The notes: a model not told the origin generated them from the sequence alone. Shown: positions 44,955 to 55,826, counted from the first letter of the stretch. The stretch: DNA of 64,000 nucleotides from Pseudomonas sp. Marseille-Q3773 (GCF_916618955.1 NZ_OU745390.1:3224001-3288000); one strand, 5' to 3'. Translations and numbers: made by a program.

Positions 44955-45107
44955 TCAGGGGTGACCGCCGGTATTGGCGTATCGTTTTATGTCCTTCAGG
45001 TTTTCCGCTGTCAGCAGGCTACAGACTTGCTGGCCGCCCCCCCGGTTTTCGAGAAACTGGAAATAGCGCCCCGGCAATTTTTTACTTTGGTAACCAGACC
45101 CTTTCAT
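44955..45107 (-). CDS. Tiny basic protein of unknown function in the same chain
   Basis: A frame of 50 residues: MKGSGYQSKKLPGRYFQFLE at the start, then a Gly/Gln-rich turn and SLLTAENLKDIKRY. A basic N-terminus and one Cys. It overlaps, in another frame, the end of a further short frame (stop at 45082-45084, ATG possible at 45126, ending DERVWLPK). No family recognised. Successive overlaps suggest either a small coupled operon or a frameshifted gene. Confidence 0.25.
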   Translation of the reverse strand: MKGSGYQSKKLPGRYFQFLENRGGGQQVCSLLTAENLKDIKRYANTGGHP

Positions 45108-45357
45108 CTATGGAAGGTTGTTCCATCTGAATATCGATATTCACCAGATCTTCATGATGTTGGCTCAAGACTTCCAACTTGAAGTTACCCTGCCAGTGTC
45201 GAAGCTTATTGAGGCGAGCTCACCAGCCGAGATAATCTGATGCTGTGGGAAAGTTCACTGACTTGACATAGCGGCGCTACCGATGGAGCGCTGCCATAGC
45301 AAGAACCGCCGCCTTTGGCTAAAATGCGCCTCCGTTTCACCCTGTATCGAGCCCGCC
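45108..45357. other. Lower-GC gap before cmoA
   Basis: Besides the minus-strand short frame ending at 45082 (open back to about 45205), I see no supported gene here. The plus strand should hold the cmoA promoter; I could not identify it with confidence. The sequence is visibly lower in GC than in cmoA. Confidence 0.4.
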
Positions 45358-46101
45358 GTGAGCAAACAACCCGACCGCCTTTTCGCCCAGCGCCTGGAGC
45401 AAGTGCCTGACTTCGTCTTCAATGAGGACGTAGTGCGGGTTTTCCCGGACATGATCAAGCGCTCGGTGCCGGGCTACCCGACCATTGTCGAGAACCTCGG
45501 CGTGCTGGCCGCGCGTTTCGCCCAACCGCATACCGCCCTTTACGATCTGGGCGCATCGCTGGGTGCCGTCAGCCAGTCCCTGCGGCGCCACGTGCGCAGT
45601 GACGGCTGCCGGGTGATTGCGGTGGACAATTCCGCCGCCATGGTCGAACGCTGCCGCCAGTACCTCGCTGCCCAGGACTCGATGTTCCAGGAGCTGCTGC
45701 CGGTGCAAGTGCTGGAAGCCGATATCCTGGCCCTGCCGTTCGAACCCGCCTCGGTAGTGGCGATGAACTTCACCCTGCAGTTCATTGCCCCCGACCAGCG
45801 TCTGGAGTTGCTGGGCCGCATCCGCCAGGCGCTGCTGCCAGGCGGTGCGCTGATCCTCTCGGAGAAGCTGCGCTTCGCCGATGTGCAAGAACAGGACCTG
45901 CTCAACGAACTGCACCTGGACTTCAAGCGGGCCAATGGTTACAGCGAACTGGAAATCGCTCAGAAGCGCAGCGCCATTGAAAACGTGATGCGCCCCGATA
46001 CCCTCGAAGCCCATCAACAACGTCTGCGCGCCGCCGGCTTCTCGAAAGTCGTGCCGTGGTTCCAGTGCCTTAACTTCGCCTCGCTGATAGCCCTGCCATG
46101 A
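45358..46101 (+). CDS. cmoA: Carboxy-SAM synthase
   Basis: Makes carboxy-S-adenosyl-methionine from SAM and prephenate, the donor for the 5-oxyacetyl modification of wobble uridine 34. I chose GTG 45358 ([19 protein letters not shown]), which gives 247 residues, equal to E. coli CmoA; upstream extension is not conserved. The SAM motif [17 protein letters not shown] is visible. The stop overlaps the cmoB start by four bases. Confidence 0.95.
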   Translation: MSKQPDRLFAQRLEQVPDFVFNEDVVRVFPDMIKRSVPGYPTIVENLGVLAARFAQPHTALYDLGASLGAVSQSLRRHVRSDGCRVIAVDNSAAMVERCRQYLAAQDSMFQELLPVQVLEADILALPFEPASVVAMNFTLQFIAPDQRLELLGRIRQALLPGGALILSEKLRFADVQEQDLLNELHLDFKRANGYSELEIAQKRSAIENVMRPDTLEAHQQRLRAAGFSKVVPWFQCLNFASLIALP

Positions 46102-47054
46102 TCGATCTGTCCCCCCTCGTCCGCCGCCTGGCGGGCACGCCCCTGGCTTCCTGGTCGCAAGGCTTGCAAGCACAACTGGAAGCCAAGCTGGAGAAGGGCC
46201 ACGGTGACCTCGACCGTTGGCGCGGTGCGCTCGCTGCCTTGCCCGCCTTGCAGCCAAGCGAAGTCGACCTGGTCACTGGGCTGCGCCTGGACTGCGAGTG
46301 CGACGACGCGACCCGCGCGCAGATGCGCCAGGCGCTGATGGGGCTATCGCCTTGGCGCAAGGGGCCATTCGACCTGTTCGGCGTGCATGTGGACACCGAA
46401 TGGCGTTCCGACTGGAAATGGTCCCGGGTCGGCCCACACCTGGACCTCAAGGGCAAGCGCGTGCTCGACGTGGGCTGCGGCAATGGCTACTACCAGTGGC
46501 GCATGCTCGGTGCCGGCGCCGACATGGTCATTGGCGTCGACCCCAACTGGCTGTTCTTCTGCCAGTTCCAGGCCGTGCAGCAGTACCTGCCCGAGTTGCC
46601 CGCCTGGCACTTGCCGTTCGCCCTGGAAGACCTGCCGGCGAACCTCGAAGGCTTCGACACAGTGTTCTCGATGGGTGTGTTCTACCATCGTCGTTCACCC
46701 ATCGAACACTTGCTTGCGCTCAAGGACTGCCTGGTAAAGGGCGGTGAACTGGTGCTGGAAACCCTGGTGATCGAGGGCGACGAAAACCAGGTACTGGTAC
46801 CGGAAGACCGCTACGCGCAGATGCGCAACGTCTGGTTCCTGCCGTCGGTACCCGCCCTGGAGCGGTGGCTGCGCCGTGCCGGTTTCAGTGATGTGCGTTG
46901 CGTCGATGTCAGCGTGACCAGCGTCGAGGAACAGCGCAGCACCGAGTGGATGCGTTACCAATCCCTCAGCGATTTCCTCGACCCGAACGACCACAGCAAG
47001 ACCCTCGAAGGCCTGCCGGCTCCACGCCGTGCCACCCTGCTGGCACGCAAATAA
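46098..47054 (+). CDS. cmoB: tRNA U34 carboxymethyltransferase
   Basis: Transfers the carboxymethyl group from carboxy-SAM to 5-hydroxyuridine 34 in tRNA, giving cmo5U. It has 318 residues, close to E. coli CmoB (323). SAM-binding motif [20 protein letters not shown], with [16 protein letters not shown] later, is typical of the family. It is translationally coupled to cmoA (ATGA overlap) and ends just before an intrinsic terminator. Confidence 0.96.
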   Translation: MIDLSPLVRRLAGTPLASWSQGLQAQLEAKLEKGHGDLDRWRGALAALPALQPSEVDLVTGLRLDCECDDATRAQMRQALMGLSPWRKGPFDLFGVHVDTEWRSDWKWSRVGPHLDLKGKRVLDVGCGNGYYQWRMLGAGADMVIGVDPNWLFFCQFQAVQQYLPELPAWHLPFALEDLPANLEGFDTVFSMGVFYHRRSPIEHLLALKDCLVKGGELVLETLVIEGDENQVLVPEDRYAQMRNVWFLPSVPALERWLRRAGFSDVRCVDVSVTSVEEQRSTEWMRYQSLSDFLDPNDHSKTLEGLPAPRRATLLARK

Positions 47055-47059
47055 AAAAA

Positions 47060-47077
47060 GGCGCCCGGTTGGGCGCC
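47060..47077. terminator. Bidirectional terminator between cmoB and a small secreted protein gene
   Basis: GGCGCCC, loop ggtt, GGGCGCC directly after cmoB, preceded by a run of seven A, so it is a proper intrinsic terminator for the minus-strand gene and a hairpin for cmoB. Confidence 0.8.
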
Positions 47078-47124
47078 CGAAGGCACTTGCGGCAAGGAGC
47101 TGTCGCGCCGCCGGTGCCGTTGCT

Positions 47125-47328
47125 TCATTCCTTGGCCAGCTCGCGGGCCTTTTCCTGCGCTTTGCGTTCGCGCTCGGCAACAGCCTGCTGCTTGTCACCC
47201 TGCAGGCGCTGCTGCTCATCGCGAAACGCTTGCCAGAACTGCCTGGAGCGCTCTGCACCGCCTTCGGCGTAAACACTTGCGCTGCCCAAGGCAAGGATGG
47301 CCAGCAGCAGGTATTTGGTCAGGTTCAT
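47125..47328 (-). CDS. Small exported charged protein
   Basis: A 67-residue protein with a clear signal peptide (TKYLLLAILALGSASVYAEG) and a mature part of about 45 residues rich in Gln, Arg, Glu and Lys (FRDEQQRLQGDKQQAVAERE), predicted as one long amphipathic helix. Likely periplasmic. No family function is known to me. It ends at the terminator shared with cmoB and is divergent from the copR-like gene. Confidence 0.75.
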   Translation of the reverse strand: MNLTKYLLLAILALGSASVYAEGGAERSRQFWQAFRDEQQRLQGDKQQAVAERERKAQEKARELAKE

Positions 47329-47474
47329 CGTGTTCGCCTCGTGATAACCGATCAGACGGGCCCATCCTAACGAGGGCTGGCTAACGGCAAGGTGAGGCTG
47401 AGATTACAGTCTTGCAATGTGGTCTACCGTTGCTCGCCACGGCTTCGCCGCTGGCTCCAGCTGCAGGGGCGACC

Positions 47475-47504
47475 CTGTTGGAGCGGGTTCACCCGCGAAC
47501 AGGC
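47475..47504. repeat. Single REP element
   Basis: CTGTTGGAGCGGGTTCACCC followed by GCGAACAG is a lone, diverged copy of the REP sequence seen in paired form at 49716 and 51324. It lies in the 320-bp gap upstream of the copR-like gene. Confidence 0.7.
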
Positions 47505-47531
47505 CGGAACAGACATCCAGATGACAGCAGA

Positions 47532-47547
47532 ATTACAAATCCGTCAT
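47532..47547. promoter_or_regulatory. Possible heavy-metal regulator box
   Basis: ATTACaaatccGTCAT is a loose dyad that resembles cop/cus boxes bound by CopR/CusR-type regulators. It lies about 100 bp before the copR-like gene. The match is partial, so this is tentative. Confidence 0.3.
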
Positions 47548-47648
47548 CTGCGCTGCATGTCCTTGCTCGTGCAGTAACATCCTGTCGCTTGACCCTGATG
47601 TCACTACAGGGTCGACAATCGCCCCCCTTTATCAAACCGAGCCCGCTC

Positions 47649-48323
47649 ATGCGCCTACTGATCATCGAGGACGAACTGCGTACCGCCGACTATCTGCAAC
47701 AAGGCCTGCGCGAGAACGGCTACATTGTCGACTGCGCCCACACCGGCACCGACGGCCTGCACCTGGCCCGCCAGCAGCCCTACGACCTGGTCATTCTCGA
47801 CGTCAACCTGCCCGAACTCGATGGCTGGACCGTATTGCAGCGGCTGCGTGCCGAATCGGCCACACGCATCATGATGCTCACGGCTCACGGTCGCCTGGCT
47901 GACCGGGTCAAGGGCCTGGACCTCGGTGCTGACGATTACCTGCTCAAACCCTTCGAGTTCCCAGAACTGCTGGCGCGCATTCGCAGCCTGCTACGACGCA
48001 ACGACCAGCAGCTGCAGCCCAGCACCCTGCGCGTCGCCGACCTGGAACTGGACCCCGGTCGCCACCGCGCCTACCGCGCCGGGCAGCGTATCGACCTGAC
48101 TGCCAAGGAATTCGCCCTGCTGCACCTGCTGATGCGCCAGACCGGCGAGGTGCTTTCGCGCACCCAGATCATCTCGCTGGTGTGGGACATGAATTTCGAT
48201 TGCGACACCAACGTGGTCGAGGTTTCCATCCGCCGCCTGCGAGCGAAGATCGACGACCCGTTCGACAACAAGCTGATCCACACCCTGCGCGGTGTCGGCT
48301 ACGTGCTCGAGGCACGCTTTTGA
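47649..48323 (+). CDS. copR: OmpR-family response regulator, CopR/CusR-like
   Basis: A 224-residue regulator. The receiver has phospho-acceptor Asp51 (VILDVNLPE) and Lys in [15 protein letters not shown]; the C-terminal winged helix includes [20 protein letters not shown] and [12 protein letters not shown]. This sequence pattern, with [14 protein letters not shown], is typical of heavy-metal regulators such as CopR, CusR and IrlR. I chose the ATG at 47649, which starts the receiver. It overlaps the sensor gene by four bases. Metal specificity is not shown, since no copper genes are adjacent. Confidence 0.85.
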   Translation: MRLLIIEDELRTADYLQQGLRENGYIVDCAHTGTDGLHLARQQPYDLVILDVNLPELDGWTVLQRLRAESATRIMMLTAHGRLADRVKGLDLGADDYLLKPFEFPELLARIRSLLRRNDQQLQPSTLRVADLELDPGRHRAYRAGQRIDLTAKEFALLHLLMRQTGEVLSRTQIISLVWDMNFDCDTNVVEVSIRRLRAKIDDPFDNKLIHTLRGVGYVLEARF

Positions 48324-49702
48324 ACAACGCCAGCCTGTCATTGCGCCTGGGCCTGGGCGTGACACTGATGGGCGCCGCGCTGGTGTTGCTGCTGGCCTGC
48401 CTGGCCGTGTTCGCCCTGGATCACGAGCTGGACAGCCGCGCACGCAAAGACCTGACACGCAAGATGCTGCAGGTCGAGCACAATTTGCGCGTCGACCTGC
48501 GCAACGAAGACCTGGGCACGCGCGCCCATCCGCTGCTCGACCTGGTGATGGGGCATGACAACCTCAGCCTCAGCGTGCTGGCCATCGAGGGGCGCCACCC
48601 ACACCTGCTGAGCCTCGGTCCGGCTCTGGAATCGCGCATGGGCGAGCTGCGTACCGGCACCCGCCTGGCCTTCCACACCTGGCGCGACAGCAACGGCAAC
48701 CAGCTGCTCACTGCGACCCGCCTGATGCGCCTGCGTGACGACACCCCGGTCAAGGTGATGATGACGCTCAACCGTGCCGACGATAACGCCCTGCTGCAAG
48801 CCTACCTGCGCTCCACCTTGTTCGTGCTACCGGTGCTGCTGTTGCTGATCGGCGCCGGTGCCTGGTGGCTCATGCAGCGTGGCCTGAAGCCGTTACGGCA
48901 CTTTCGACGGATTGCCGGGCAAGTGTCGGCCCAGGACCTGCAACACCGCTTGCCTGCCAGCGGTCTGCCGCTGGAACTGGCAGAGCTGGCCCGCAGCATC
49001 AACGTGATGCTCGACCGGCTCGATCAGGGCGTGAGCCAGCTGTCGCAGTTTTCCGATGACCTGGCCCATGAGTTGCGCACCCCGCTGGGCAACCTGATGG
49101 GCAAGGCGCAGGTGACCCTGGCTCGTGAACGGGACAACGCCAATTACCGCGAAGTGCTGGAAGACAGCATCGAAGAACTGACCCGGCTCAACCGCATCAT
49201 CAACGACATGCTGTTTCTCGCCCAGGTCAGCCAACCCCAGGCCCAGGTCCCCCTCAAACCCATGGCATTGGCCGACGAAACGGCGCGGGTGGTCGAATTG
49301 TTCACCTTCAGCGCCGAGCTGAAAGACGTTGAACTGCGCGTCCGGGGCTGGGGCACGGCGATGACGGATCGGCTGATGTTTCAAAGGGCATTGTCGAACC
49401 TGCTGAGCAATGCCATTCGCCACTGCCCCGATGGCACCCCCGTGGAACTGCACATCGAACGGCTGGGTAGCGAAGTTTGGCTGTCGGTGAAGAACCAGGG
49501 GCCTGGCATTGCCGCAGAACACCTGCCGCGCCTGTTCGAGCGGTTCTACCGGGTGGGCGCGGGGCGCTCGCGGCTGGAGGGTGGAACCGGGTTGGGGCTG
49601 GCGATCGTGAAGTCGATCATGCAGCTGCATGGAGGGCGAGTCCAGGTCAGCAGCAGCCCCTTGGGGCCTACCCGGTTTACCCTGGTGTTTCCTGCCGAGT
49701 GA
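48320..49702 (+). CDS. copS: Heavy-metal-type sensor histidine kinase, CopS/CusS-like
   Basis: A membrane kinase of 460 residues if it starts at TTG 48320, which overlaps the copR stop (TTGA). Helices lie at about 8-30 and near 165-185, with a periplasmic sensor between, then a HAMP domain, the H-box [17 protein letters not shown] with His250, and the ATPase with [11 protein letters not shown] and [12 protein letters not shown]. The class matches CusS/CopS/IrlS sensors. The signal is uncertain. Confidence 0.85.
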   Translation: MNNASLSLRLGLGVTLMGAALVLLLACLAVFALDHELDSRARKDLTRKMLQVEHNLRVDLRNEDLGTRAHPLLDLVMGHDNLSLSVLAIEGRHPHLLSLGPALESRMGELRTGTRLAFHTWRDSNGNQLLTATRLMRLRDDTPVKVMMTLNRADDNALLQAYLRSTLFVLPVLLLLIGAGAWWLMQRGLKPLRHFRRIAGQVSAQDLQHRLPASGLPLELAELARSINVMLDRLDQGVSQLSQFSDDLAHELRTPLGNLMGKAQVTLARERDNANYREVLEDSIEELTRLNRIINDMLFLAQVSQPQAQVPLKPMALADETARVVELFTFSAELKDVELRVRGWGTAMTDRLMFQRALSNLLSNAIRHCPDGTPVELHIERLGSEVWLSVKNQGPGIAAEHLPRLFERFYRVGAGRSRLEGGTGLGLAIVKSIMQLHGGRVQVSSSPLGPTRFTLVFPAE

Positions 49703-49715
49703 TCGGCTGCCTGTG

Positions 49716-49812
49716 CCGGCCTCATCGCGGGTAAACCCGCTCCCACCGGTACCCCACAGGCCTGAGGCTTGTGCGATCCCTGTGGGAGCGGGTTTACCCG
49801 CGATGAGGCCGG
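49716..49812. repeat. Paired inverted REP elements between copS and pdxJ
   Basis: Two 31-base arms, 49716-49746 and 49782-49812, are perfectly complementary and share the core GAGCGGGTTTACCCGCG. They lie between the convergent copS and pdxJ genes and could form a large stem. This is the head-to-head REP doublet typical of P. putida genomes. Confidence 0.9.
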
Positions 49813-49829
49813 TACAGGCTCACCATGAA

Positions 49830-50570
49830 TTAGCGCGAAGCCGCCACGATCAACGCCTTCATCTCGGCGACCGCAGCCTTGAACCCAACGAACAGGGCGT
49901 GCGCCACCAGCGCATGGCCGATGTTGAGTTCATTGATACCCTTGATCGCCGCAACTGCCTCGACATTGTGGTAATGCAGCCCGTGGCCGGCATTGACGAT
50001 CAGCCCCTGGCCCACGCCAAACGCCACGCCATCGACAATACGCTTGAGCTCTTCGGCCACTTCGGTCGGGGTCTGGGCGTCGGCGTAACGCCCGGTGTGC
50101 AGCTCGATGGCCGGCGCGCCCACCCGGCGCGAGGCCTCGATCTGCCGCTCGTCGGCATCGATGAACAGCGACACTTCCGCACCAGTACGTGCCAGGCGCT
50201 CCACCGCAGCCTTGATCCGCGCCTCCTGGCCCGCCACGTCCAGGCCACCTTCGGTGGTCAGTTCCTGGCGGGTTTCAGGTACCAGGCAGATATGTGCCGG
50301 GCGAATCTTCTCGGCAAAGGCCATCATCTCTTCGGTGACGCCCATCTCGAAATTCATGCGGGTCTGCAGCACATCCTTGAGCAGCAGCACGTCACGCTCC
50401 TGGATATGCCGACGATCTTCCCGCAGGTGCACGGTGATGCCATCGGCGCCCGCTTCCTCGGCATCCAGGGCAGCCTTGACCGGGTCAGGGTAACGCGTGC
50501 CCCGGGCCTGGCGCAGGGTCGCCACGTGGTCGATGTTAACGCCAAGAAGCATGCGGTTGCTGTGAGTCAC
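49830..50570 (-). CDS. pdxJ: Pyridoxine 5'-phosphate synthase
   Basis: Condenses 3-amino-2-oxopropyl phosphate with deoxyxylulose phosphate to pyridoxine phosphate in vitamin B6 synthesis. It has 246 residues, the usual length, with the start [21 protein letters not shown] and [16 protein letters not shown] of the family. It is the last gene of the lepA-lepB-rnc-era-recO-pdxJ series, 43 bp after recO. Confidence 0.97.
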   Translation of the reverse strand: MTHSNRMLLGVNIDHVATLRQARGTRYPDPVKAALDAEEAGADGITVHLREDRRHIQERDVLLLKDVLQTRMNFEMGVTEEMMAFAEKIRPAHICLVPETRQELTTEGGLDVAGQEARIKAAVERLARTGAEVSLFIDADERQIEASRRVGAPAIELHTGRYADAQTPTEVAEELKRIVDGVAFGVGQGLIVNAGHGLHYHNVEAVAAIKGINELNIGHALVAHALFVGFKAAVAEMKALIVAASR

Positions 50571-50613
50571 GAAAGGCTCTCCTGAAGATTGAGCCCAACA
50601 GCATACGTCGTGA

Positions 50614-51297
50614 TCAGCGCTTGCGAAACAGTTCCCGGCTGACCAGCGGTTTTGTTCCCAGGTGCACCGCCAGCGCCTGGCGCATCAGGCGCTTGGCGGC
50701 GAGTAATGCACCGGGGGCGTCCCAGTCGGCTTCGGCCAGGGCCAGTAACTCGGTTCCGTGAAACAACCCCGGTTGCGCCAGTTCAACTCGCTCCAGGCCT
50801 GCATCCACGCGCAAGCGGTACAGGCCATCGCCTGCGATCGGCTGGTCATTGACATCATGCTGCAACGAGAACGCATAACCGAGCTCGTCCAGCAGCCGCC
50901 ATTCGAATGCGCGTAACAGTGGCTCCAGCGGACGGCCGGCGGCCAAAGCTTGCAGGGTCAGGCTGTAGTGCTCGAACAACGCCGGGTAAGGCGCTTCGGC
51001 GGGTAGCAAGCGCATGAGCAACTCGTTGAGGTACAACCCGCTGAACAAGGCGTCGCCGTGCAACCAGGCGGCGATGCCGGCGCTGTCCATTCGCCCGACA
51101 TTCTTCAGCTCACCGCGCCCGCGCAATTCCAGCTCCAGCGGCACGAACGGGCGCACCAGGCTGCCGCCCTTGCCGCGCGCCCGGCGCAACACGGCACGCA
51201 TGCGGCCCTGTGGGGTGAAGAAGTCCACCAGCGCACTGGTTTCCTTGTAGGCACGGCTGTGCAGTACGTAGGCTGGCTGGCCGACAGGTTGTTCCAT
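50614..51297 (-). CDS. recO: DNA repair protein RecO
   Basis: Helps RecR load RecA on gapped DNA. It has 227 residues. The N-terminal OB fold starts [20 protein letters not shown]; the C-terminal helical part is Arg/Leu-rich and lacks an obvious zinc-binding cysteine set, as usual in gammaproteobacteria. It sits between era and pdxJ; a REP doublet separates it from era. Confidence 0.93.
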   Translation of the reverse strand: MEQPVGQPAYVLHSRAYKETSALVDFFTPQGRMRAVLRRARGKGGSLVRPFVPLELELRGRGELKNVGRMDSAGIAAWLHGDALFSGLYLNELLMRLLPAEAPYPALFEHYSLTLQALAAGRPLEPLLRAFEWRLLDELGYAFSLQHDVNDQPIAGDGLYRLRVDAGLERVELAQPGLFHGTELLALAEADWDAPGALLAAKRLMRQALAVHLGTKPLVSRELFRKR

Positions 51298-51323
51298 AAA
51301 CGATCTCTAGAAGCCCCAAACAA

Positions 51324-51396
51324 CTGTGGGAGCGGGTTTACCCGCGAATACGGTGGTGGCCCACTGACGCATTCGCGGGTAAACCCGCTCCCACAG
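51324..51396. repeat. Paired inverted REP elements between era and recO
   Basis: Arms 51324-51349 and 51371-51396 are 26-base perfect complements with the core GAGCGGGTTTACCCGCGAAT. They split an otherwise conserved operon (era, recO), so they may act as an mRNA stability or processing element in the transcript. Confidence 0.9.
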
Positions 51397-51420
51397 AGTA
51401 GCCTGAGCCGGCAGGCAGAT

Positions 51421-52329
51421 TTACAGGTCGCCGTAGCCCAGCGAGCGCAGCGCGCGCTCGTCGTCGGACCAGCCGCCCTTGACCTTGACCCACAGGTTGA
51501 GCATCACCTTGGCGTCGAACAGCACTTCCATGTCCTTGCGCGCGTCAGAGCCAATGCGCTTGATGCGCTCGCCCTTGTCGCCAATGATGATCTTCTTCTG
51601 GCCGTCACGCTCGACCAGAATCAGCGCATGGATGTGCAGCACATGGCCCTGCTGCTTGAACTCCTCGATCTCCACGGTGATCTGGTACGGCAGCTCCGCG
51701 CCCAGCTGGCGCATGATCTTCTCGCGTACCAGCTCGGCAGCCAGGAAACGGCTGCTGCGGTCGGTGATCTGGTCTTCCGGGAAGAAGTGCTCGTTTTCCG
51801 GCAGGTGCTTGGCAATCAGCGCTTCCAGCGATTCCAGGTTGTGCCCTTGCTGTGCGGAAATCGGCACGATCTCGGCATTCGGCAGTTGTGTCTGCAGCCA
51901 CTGCAGGTGCGGAATCAGCTCGGCCTTCTCGTCCATGCGGTCGGTCTTGTTGACCGCCAGGATGACCGGGCCGGTCACGTACTGCACGCGCTCCAGCACC
52001 AACTGGTCTTCGTCGGTCCAGCGGGTGCGGTCAACCACGAAGATCACCACGTCGACGTCCTTCAGGGCCGCCGAGGCGTTGCGGTTCATGTAGCGGTTCA
52101 GGGCCTTGTCGTTGGCCTTGTGCATGCCGGGTGTATCGACATAGATCGCCTGCACATCACCCTCGGTCTTGATACCGAGCATGTTGTGGCGGGTGGTCTG
52201 CGGTTTGCGCGACGTGATCGCCAGCTTCTGGCCGAGAATGTGGTTGAGCAGGGTCGACTTGCCGACGTTTGGGCGGCCGACAATGGCTACATAGCCGCAG
52301 CGGGTCGGGTTGCTATCAGTCATTGCCAT
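51421..52329 (-). CDS. era: GTPase Era
   Basis: Essential GTPase in 30S ribosome maturation. It has 302 residues, the usual length. G1 is [13 protein letters not shown]3 is DTPG, G4 is NKTD, and the C-terminal KH domain has [13 protein letters not shown]. The start overlaps the rnc stop by 14 bases, so it is translated in step with RNase III. Confidence 0.97.
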   Translation of the reverse strand: MAMTDSNPTRCGYVAIVGRPNVGKSTLLNHILGQKLAITSRKPQTTRHNMLGIKTEGDVQAIYVDTPGMHKANDKALNRYMNRNASAALKDVDVVIFVVDRTRWTDEDQLVLERVQYVTGPVILAVNKTDRMDEKAELIPHLQWLQTQLPNAEIVPISAQQGHNLESLEALIAKHLPENEHFFPEDQITDRSSRFLAAELVREKIMRQLGAELPYQITVEIEEFKQQGHVLHIHALILVERDGQKKIIIGDKGERIKRIGSDARKDMEVLFDAKVMLNLWVKVKGGWSDDERALRSLGYGDL

Positions 52330-53005
52330 TCTCCACGCCCAGGGCGATCAGTGCAGACGCGGCGGCGACTTGCTCGGCGATACGCCGGCTGACGCCCTGG
52401 CCACGGCTCTTGTTGTTCAGCAGCACCACTTCGCATTCCACGAAGAAGGTCCGGCAGTGCGGTTCGCCCTGGATATCCACCACTTCGTAGCGCGGCAGCT
52501 CGCAGCTGCGCGATTGCAGGAACTCCTGCAAGCGGGTTTTCGGATCCTTGTTGGTATCGACCAGGGTCAGGCCTTCGAACTCATCGGCCAGCCAGGCCAA
52601 CACGCGTTCCCGAGCCGTTTCCATGTCCGCGTCCAGGTAAATGGCACCGATCAGCGCCTCCAGGGCGTCGGCGAGAATCGACTCTCGGCGGAAGCCACCG
52701 CTCTTGAGCTCGCCGGAGCCCAGGCGCAGGTGGTCACCCAGGTCGAAACCACGGGCCAGGCGGGCCAGGGTCTCACCCTTGACCAGGCGCGCGCGCAAAC
52801 GCGACAGCTGGCCTTCGCGGGCCTGCGGGAAGCGCTCGAACAGCGCCTCGCCGGCGACGAAGTTGAGAATGGCGTCACCGAGGAACTCCAGGCGCTCGTT
52901 GTTGCGCCCGGCGTAGCTGCGATGCGTCAGCGCCAGGAGCATCTGGTCCTGGTTCTTGAAGGTATAACCGAGCTTTCGCTCCAGACGGGCAAGGGGAGCA
53001 CTCAT
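52316..53005 (-). CDS. rnc: Ribonuclease III
   Basis: Double-strand-specific endoribonuclease that processes rRNA and regulatory RNAs. It has 229 residues: the catalytic signature [20 protein letters not shown] near residues 35-55 and a C-terminal dsRNA-binding domain. In P. aeruginosa a DUF4845 gene lies between lepB and rnc; the 161-bp gap here (53006-53166) does not hold one. Confidence 0.97.
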   Translation of the reverse strand: MSAPLARLERKLGYTFKNQDQMLLALTHRSYAGRNNERLEFLGDAILNFVAGEALFERFPQAREGQLSRLRARLVKGETLARLARGFDLGDHLRLGSGELKSGGFRRESILADALEALIGAIYLDADMETARERVLAWLADEFEGLTLVDTNKDPKTRLQEFLQSRSCELPRYEVVDIQGEPHCRTFFVECEVVLLNNKSRGQGVSRRIAEQVAAASALIALGVENGND

Positions 53006-53166
53006 GCAACCACCCGTTCGTTGTTCAACGCGTTGTTCAAATCAACATCCTGAAAGACTGTTTGGCTGTGGCCCGTCGCGACGTGCGACGAATCTCCCGA
53101 TCCTTGAGAACACAGCCTATGTCAGAAATGCATTCGGCGCTGCCTGCTGGCCAGCGCCGATGGGTA

Positions 53167-54021
53167 TCAATGGATCAGACCGACCCGCGACAGGTTGGGC
53201 AGGTGGCTGAGCTTGGGCTCTGGCCAGCTCATCCACACTGCAAACGCCTTGCCGACAATGTTCCGGTCCGGAACCATGCCGTGCAGTTCCTTGGGAATGT
53301 TCGGGTCATCCCAGTAGCGGCTGTCGTTGGAGTTGTCGCGGTTGTCACCCATCATGAAGTAATGGCCCGCCGGCACGGTCCATTGCTGGTCCGGCGGCAT
53401 GCGGTAACGGCTCATTTCCTTGCGGATCAGGTGTTCGGCCTCGCCGAGCTTTTCCTTGTACAGCTGGGCGCTGCCCAGGGTGCCCGGCTCGGTGCCCACC
53501 AGTTGTTCGGCAATCGGCTGGCCGTTGACGAACAACCGCTTGTCGTTGGTATAGCGGATCTGGTCGCCCGGCAGGCCGACCACCCGCTTGATGTAGTTGA
53601 CGTTCGGGTCGCTCGGGTAGCGGAACACCATTACATCACCGCGTTGCGGGTCCCCCACCTCGATGACCTTCTTGTCGATCACCGGCAGACGGATGCCGTA
53701 CGAGAACTTGTTCACCAGGATGAAGTCGCCCACTTCCAGGGTCGGTTTCATCGACCCCGAGGGAATCTGGAACGGTTCGACCAGGAACGAGCGCAGCACC
53801 AGCACGATGAACAGCACCGGGAAGAACGACTTGCCGTACTCGACCAGCAACGGCTCCTTGCCCAGCCGCTCGACCACCGCCATTTCGGGCTGGCTGACGC
53901 TGCCCTGGTAGTTGGCGATTGCCGCACGCCGGCGCGGGGCCAGGAACAGCAGGTCGATCAAGCCCAGCAAGCCGCAGACGAAGACGGCGATGACTAGCAA
54001 CAGCGGGAAATTTAGCGACAT
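53167..54021 (-). CDS. lepB: Signal peptidase I
   Basis: Inner-membrane peptidase that removes signal peptides from exported proteins. It has 284 residues, two N-terminal helices (about 5-27 and 65-82), catalytic Ser90 in IPSGSMKPTL and catalytic Lys145 in YIKRVVGLPGD. It follows lepA by five bases and is part of the lepA-lepB-rnc-era series. Confidence 0.97.
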   Translation of the reverse strand: MSLNFPLLLVIAVFVCGLLGLIDLLFLAPRRRAAIANYQGSVSQPEMAVVERLGKEPLLVEYGKSFFPVLFIVLVLRSFLVEPFQIPSGSMKPTLEVGDFILVNKFSYGIRLPVIDKKVIEVGDPQRGDVMVFRYPSDPNVNYIKRVVGLPGDQIRYTNDKRLFVNGQPIAEQLVGTEPGTLGSAQLYKEKLGEAEHLIRKEMSRYRMPPDQQWTVPAGHYFMMGDNRDNSNDSRYWDDPNIPKELHGMVPDRNIVGKAFAVWMSWPEPKLSHLPNLSRVGLIH

Positions 54022-54026
54022 AGGAC

Positions 54027-55826
54027 CTAGCTATCCAACCTGAGCACGGCGAGGAAGGCTTCCTGTGGAATCTCCACGTTGCCCACCTGTTTCATGCGTT
54101 TCTTACCGGCCTTCTGCTTCTCCAGCAGTTTCTTCTTACGGCTGACGTCACCGCCGTAGCACTTGGCCAGTACGTTCTTTCTGAGCGCCTTGACAGTCGT
54201 ACGCGCGATGATCTGGCCGCCGATAGCTGCCTGGATCGCCACGTCGAACATCTGCCGGGGGATCAGTTCCTTCATCTTCTCGGTCAACGCACGGCCTTTG
54301 TAGGCTGCGTTGTCGCGGTGCACGATCAGGGCCAGGGCATCGACCTTGTCACCGTTGATCAGTACGTCCAGCTTGACCAGGTTGGCCGACTGGTAGCGAT
54401 CGAAATGATAATCCAGCGAAGCATAGCCGCGGCTGGTGGACTTGAGGCGATCGAAGAAATCGAGCACCACTTCGTTCATCGGCAGGTCGTAGCGCACCTG
54501 CACCTGGCTGCCGAGGAACTGCATGTCGCGCTGCACGCCACGCTTCTCGATGCACAGGGTAATGACGTTACCCAGGTGCTCCTGCGGCACCAGGATGGTC
54601 GCGGTGACGATCGGCTCGCGGAAATCAGCGACCGCCGAGACGTCTGGCAGCTTCGACGGGTTGTCGACGGTAATGGTTTCGCCGGTTTTCAGCTCGAGCT
54701 CGTAGATCACGCTTGGCGCGGTGGTGATCAGGTCCAGGTCGTATTCGCGCTCCAGGCGCTCCTGGATGATCTCCATGTGCAGCATGCCGAGGAAGCCGCA
54801 ACGGAAGCCGAAGCCCAGTGCATCGGAGCTTTCCGGCATGTATTGCAGCGACGAGTCGTTCAGGGTCAGCTTCTGCAGGGCATCGCGGAAGTCTTCGAAG
54901 TCGTCGGAGCTGACCGGGAACAGGCCGGCGTAGACCTGCGGCTGGATTTTCTTGAAGCCTGGCAGCACTTCGACTTCAGGGGTCGAGGACAAGGTCAGGG
55001 TGTCACCAACCGGGGCACCGTGGATGTCCTTGATGCTGGCGATGATGAAGCCCACCTCACCGGCCTTCAGGTCGGCGGTCTGGGTGTGTTTCGGGGTGAA
55101 GACACCGACGCTGTCGACCAGGTGCACCTTGCCGGTGGACTTGACCAGGATCTTGTCGCCTTTCTTGACGCGGCCATGGCGCACGCGCACCAGCGAGACC
55201 ACGCCCAGGTAGTTGTCGAACCAGGAGTCGATGATCAGCGCCTGCAGCGGCGCCTCGATATCGCCTTCCGGCGCAGGGATGGTCTGCACCAGGCGCTCGA
55301 GCACCTCGTCCACGCCCATGCCGCTCTTGGCACTGCAGGCCACGGCGTCGGTGGCGTCGATACCGATGATCTTCTCGATCTCGTCCTTGACGCGGTCCGG
55401 GTCAGCCTGGGGCAGGTCCATCTTGTTCAGCACCGGCATGACTTCCAGGCCCTGCTCGATGGCGGTGTAGCAGTTGGCCACGGACTGGGCCTCGACGCCC
55501 TGGCCGGCATCAACCACCAGCAGCGCACCCTCACAGGCCGCCAGCGAGCGCGAAACTTCGTAGGTGAAGTCGACGTGGCCGGGGGTATCGATGAAGTTCA
55601 GCTGGTAGACCTTGCCGTCCTGCGCCTTGTAGTTGAGCGTGACGCTGTGGGCCTTGATGGTAATACCGCGCTCGCGCTCCAGATCCATGGAATCGAGCAC
55701 CTGGGCTTCCATTTCGCGTGCCGACAGGCCACCGCACATCTGGATGAAACGGTCGGCCAGCGTCGACTTGCCATGGTCGATGTGGGCGATGATGGAGAAA
55801 TTGCGGATATGACTCAAATCACTCAC
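54027..55826 (-). CDS. lepA: Elongation factor 4
   Basis: Ribosome-associated GTPase that acts on stalled or back-translocated ribosomes. It has 599 residues, the standard length. G1 is [15 protein letters not shown]3 DTPGHVDF, G4 NKMDLP, and the LepA-specific C-terminal domain ends [20 protein letters not shown]. It is the first gene of the translation/repair block. Confidence 0.98.
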   Translation of the reverse strand: MSDLSHIRNFSIIAHIDHGKSTLADRFIQMCGGLSAREMEAQVLDSMDLERERGITIKAHSVTLNYKAQDGKVYQLNFIDTPGHVDFTYEVSRSLAACEGALLVVDAGQGVEAQSVANCYTAIEQGLEVMPVLNKMDLPQADPDRVKDEIEKIIGIDATDAVACSAKSGMGVDEVLERLVQTIPAPEGDIEAPLQALIIDSWFDNYLGVVSLVRVRHGRVKKGDKILVKSTGKVHLVDSVGVFTPKHTQTADLKAGEVGFIIASIKDIHGAPVGDTLTLSSTPEVEVLPGFKKIQPQVYAGLFPVSSDDFEDFRDALQKLTLNDSSLQYMPESSDALGFGFRCGFLGMLHMEIIQERLEREYDLDLITTAPSVIYELELKTGETITVDNPSKLPDVSAVADFREPIVTATILVPQEHLGNVITLCIEKRGVQRDMQFLGSQVQVRYDLPMNEVVLDFFDRLKSTSRGYASLDYHFDRYQSANLVKLDVLINGDKVDALALIVHRDNAAYKGRALTEKMKELIPRQMFDVAIQAAIGGQIIARTTVKALRKNVLAKCYGGDVSRKKKLLEKQKAGKKRMKQVGNVEIPQEAFLAVLRLDS

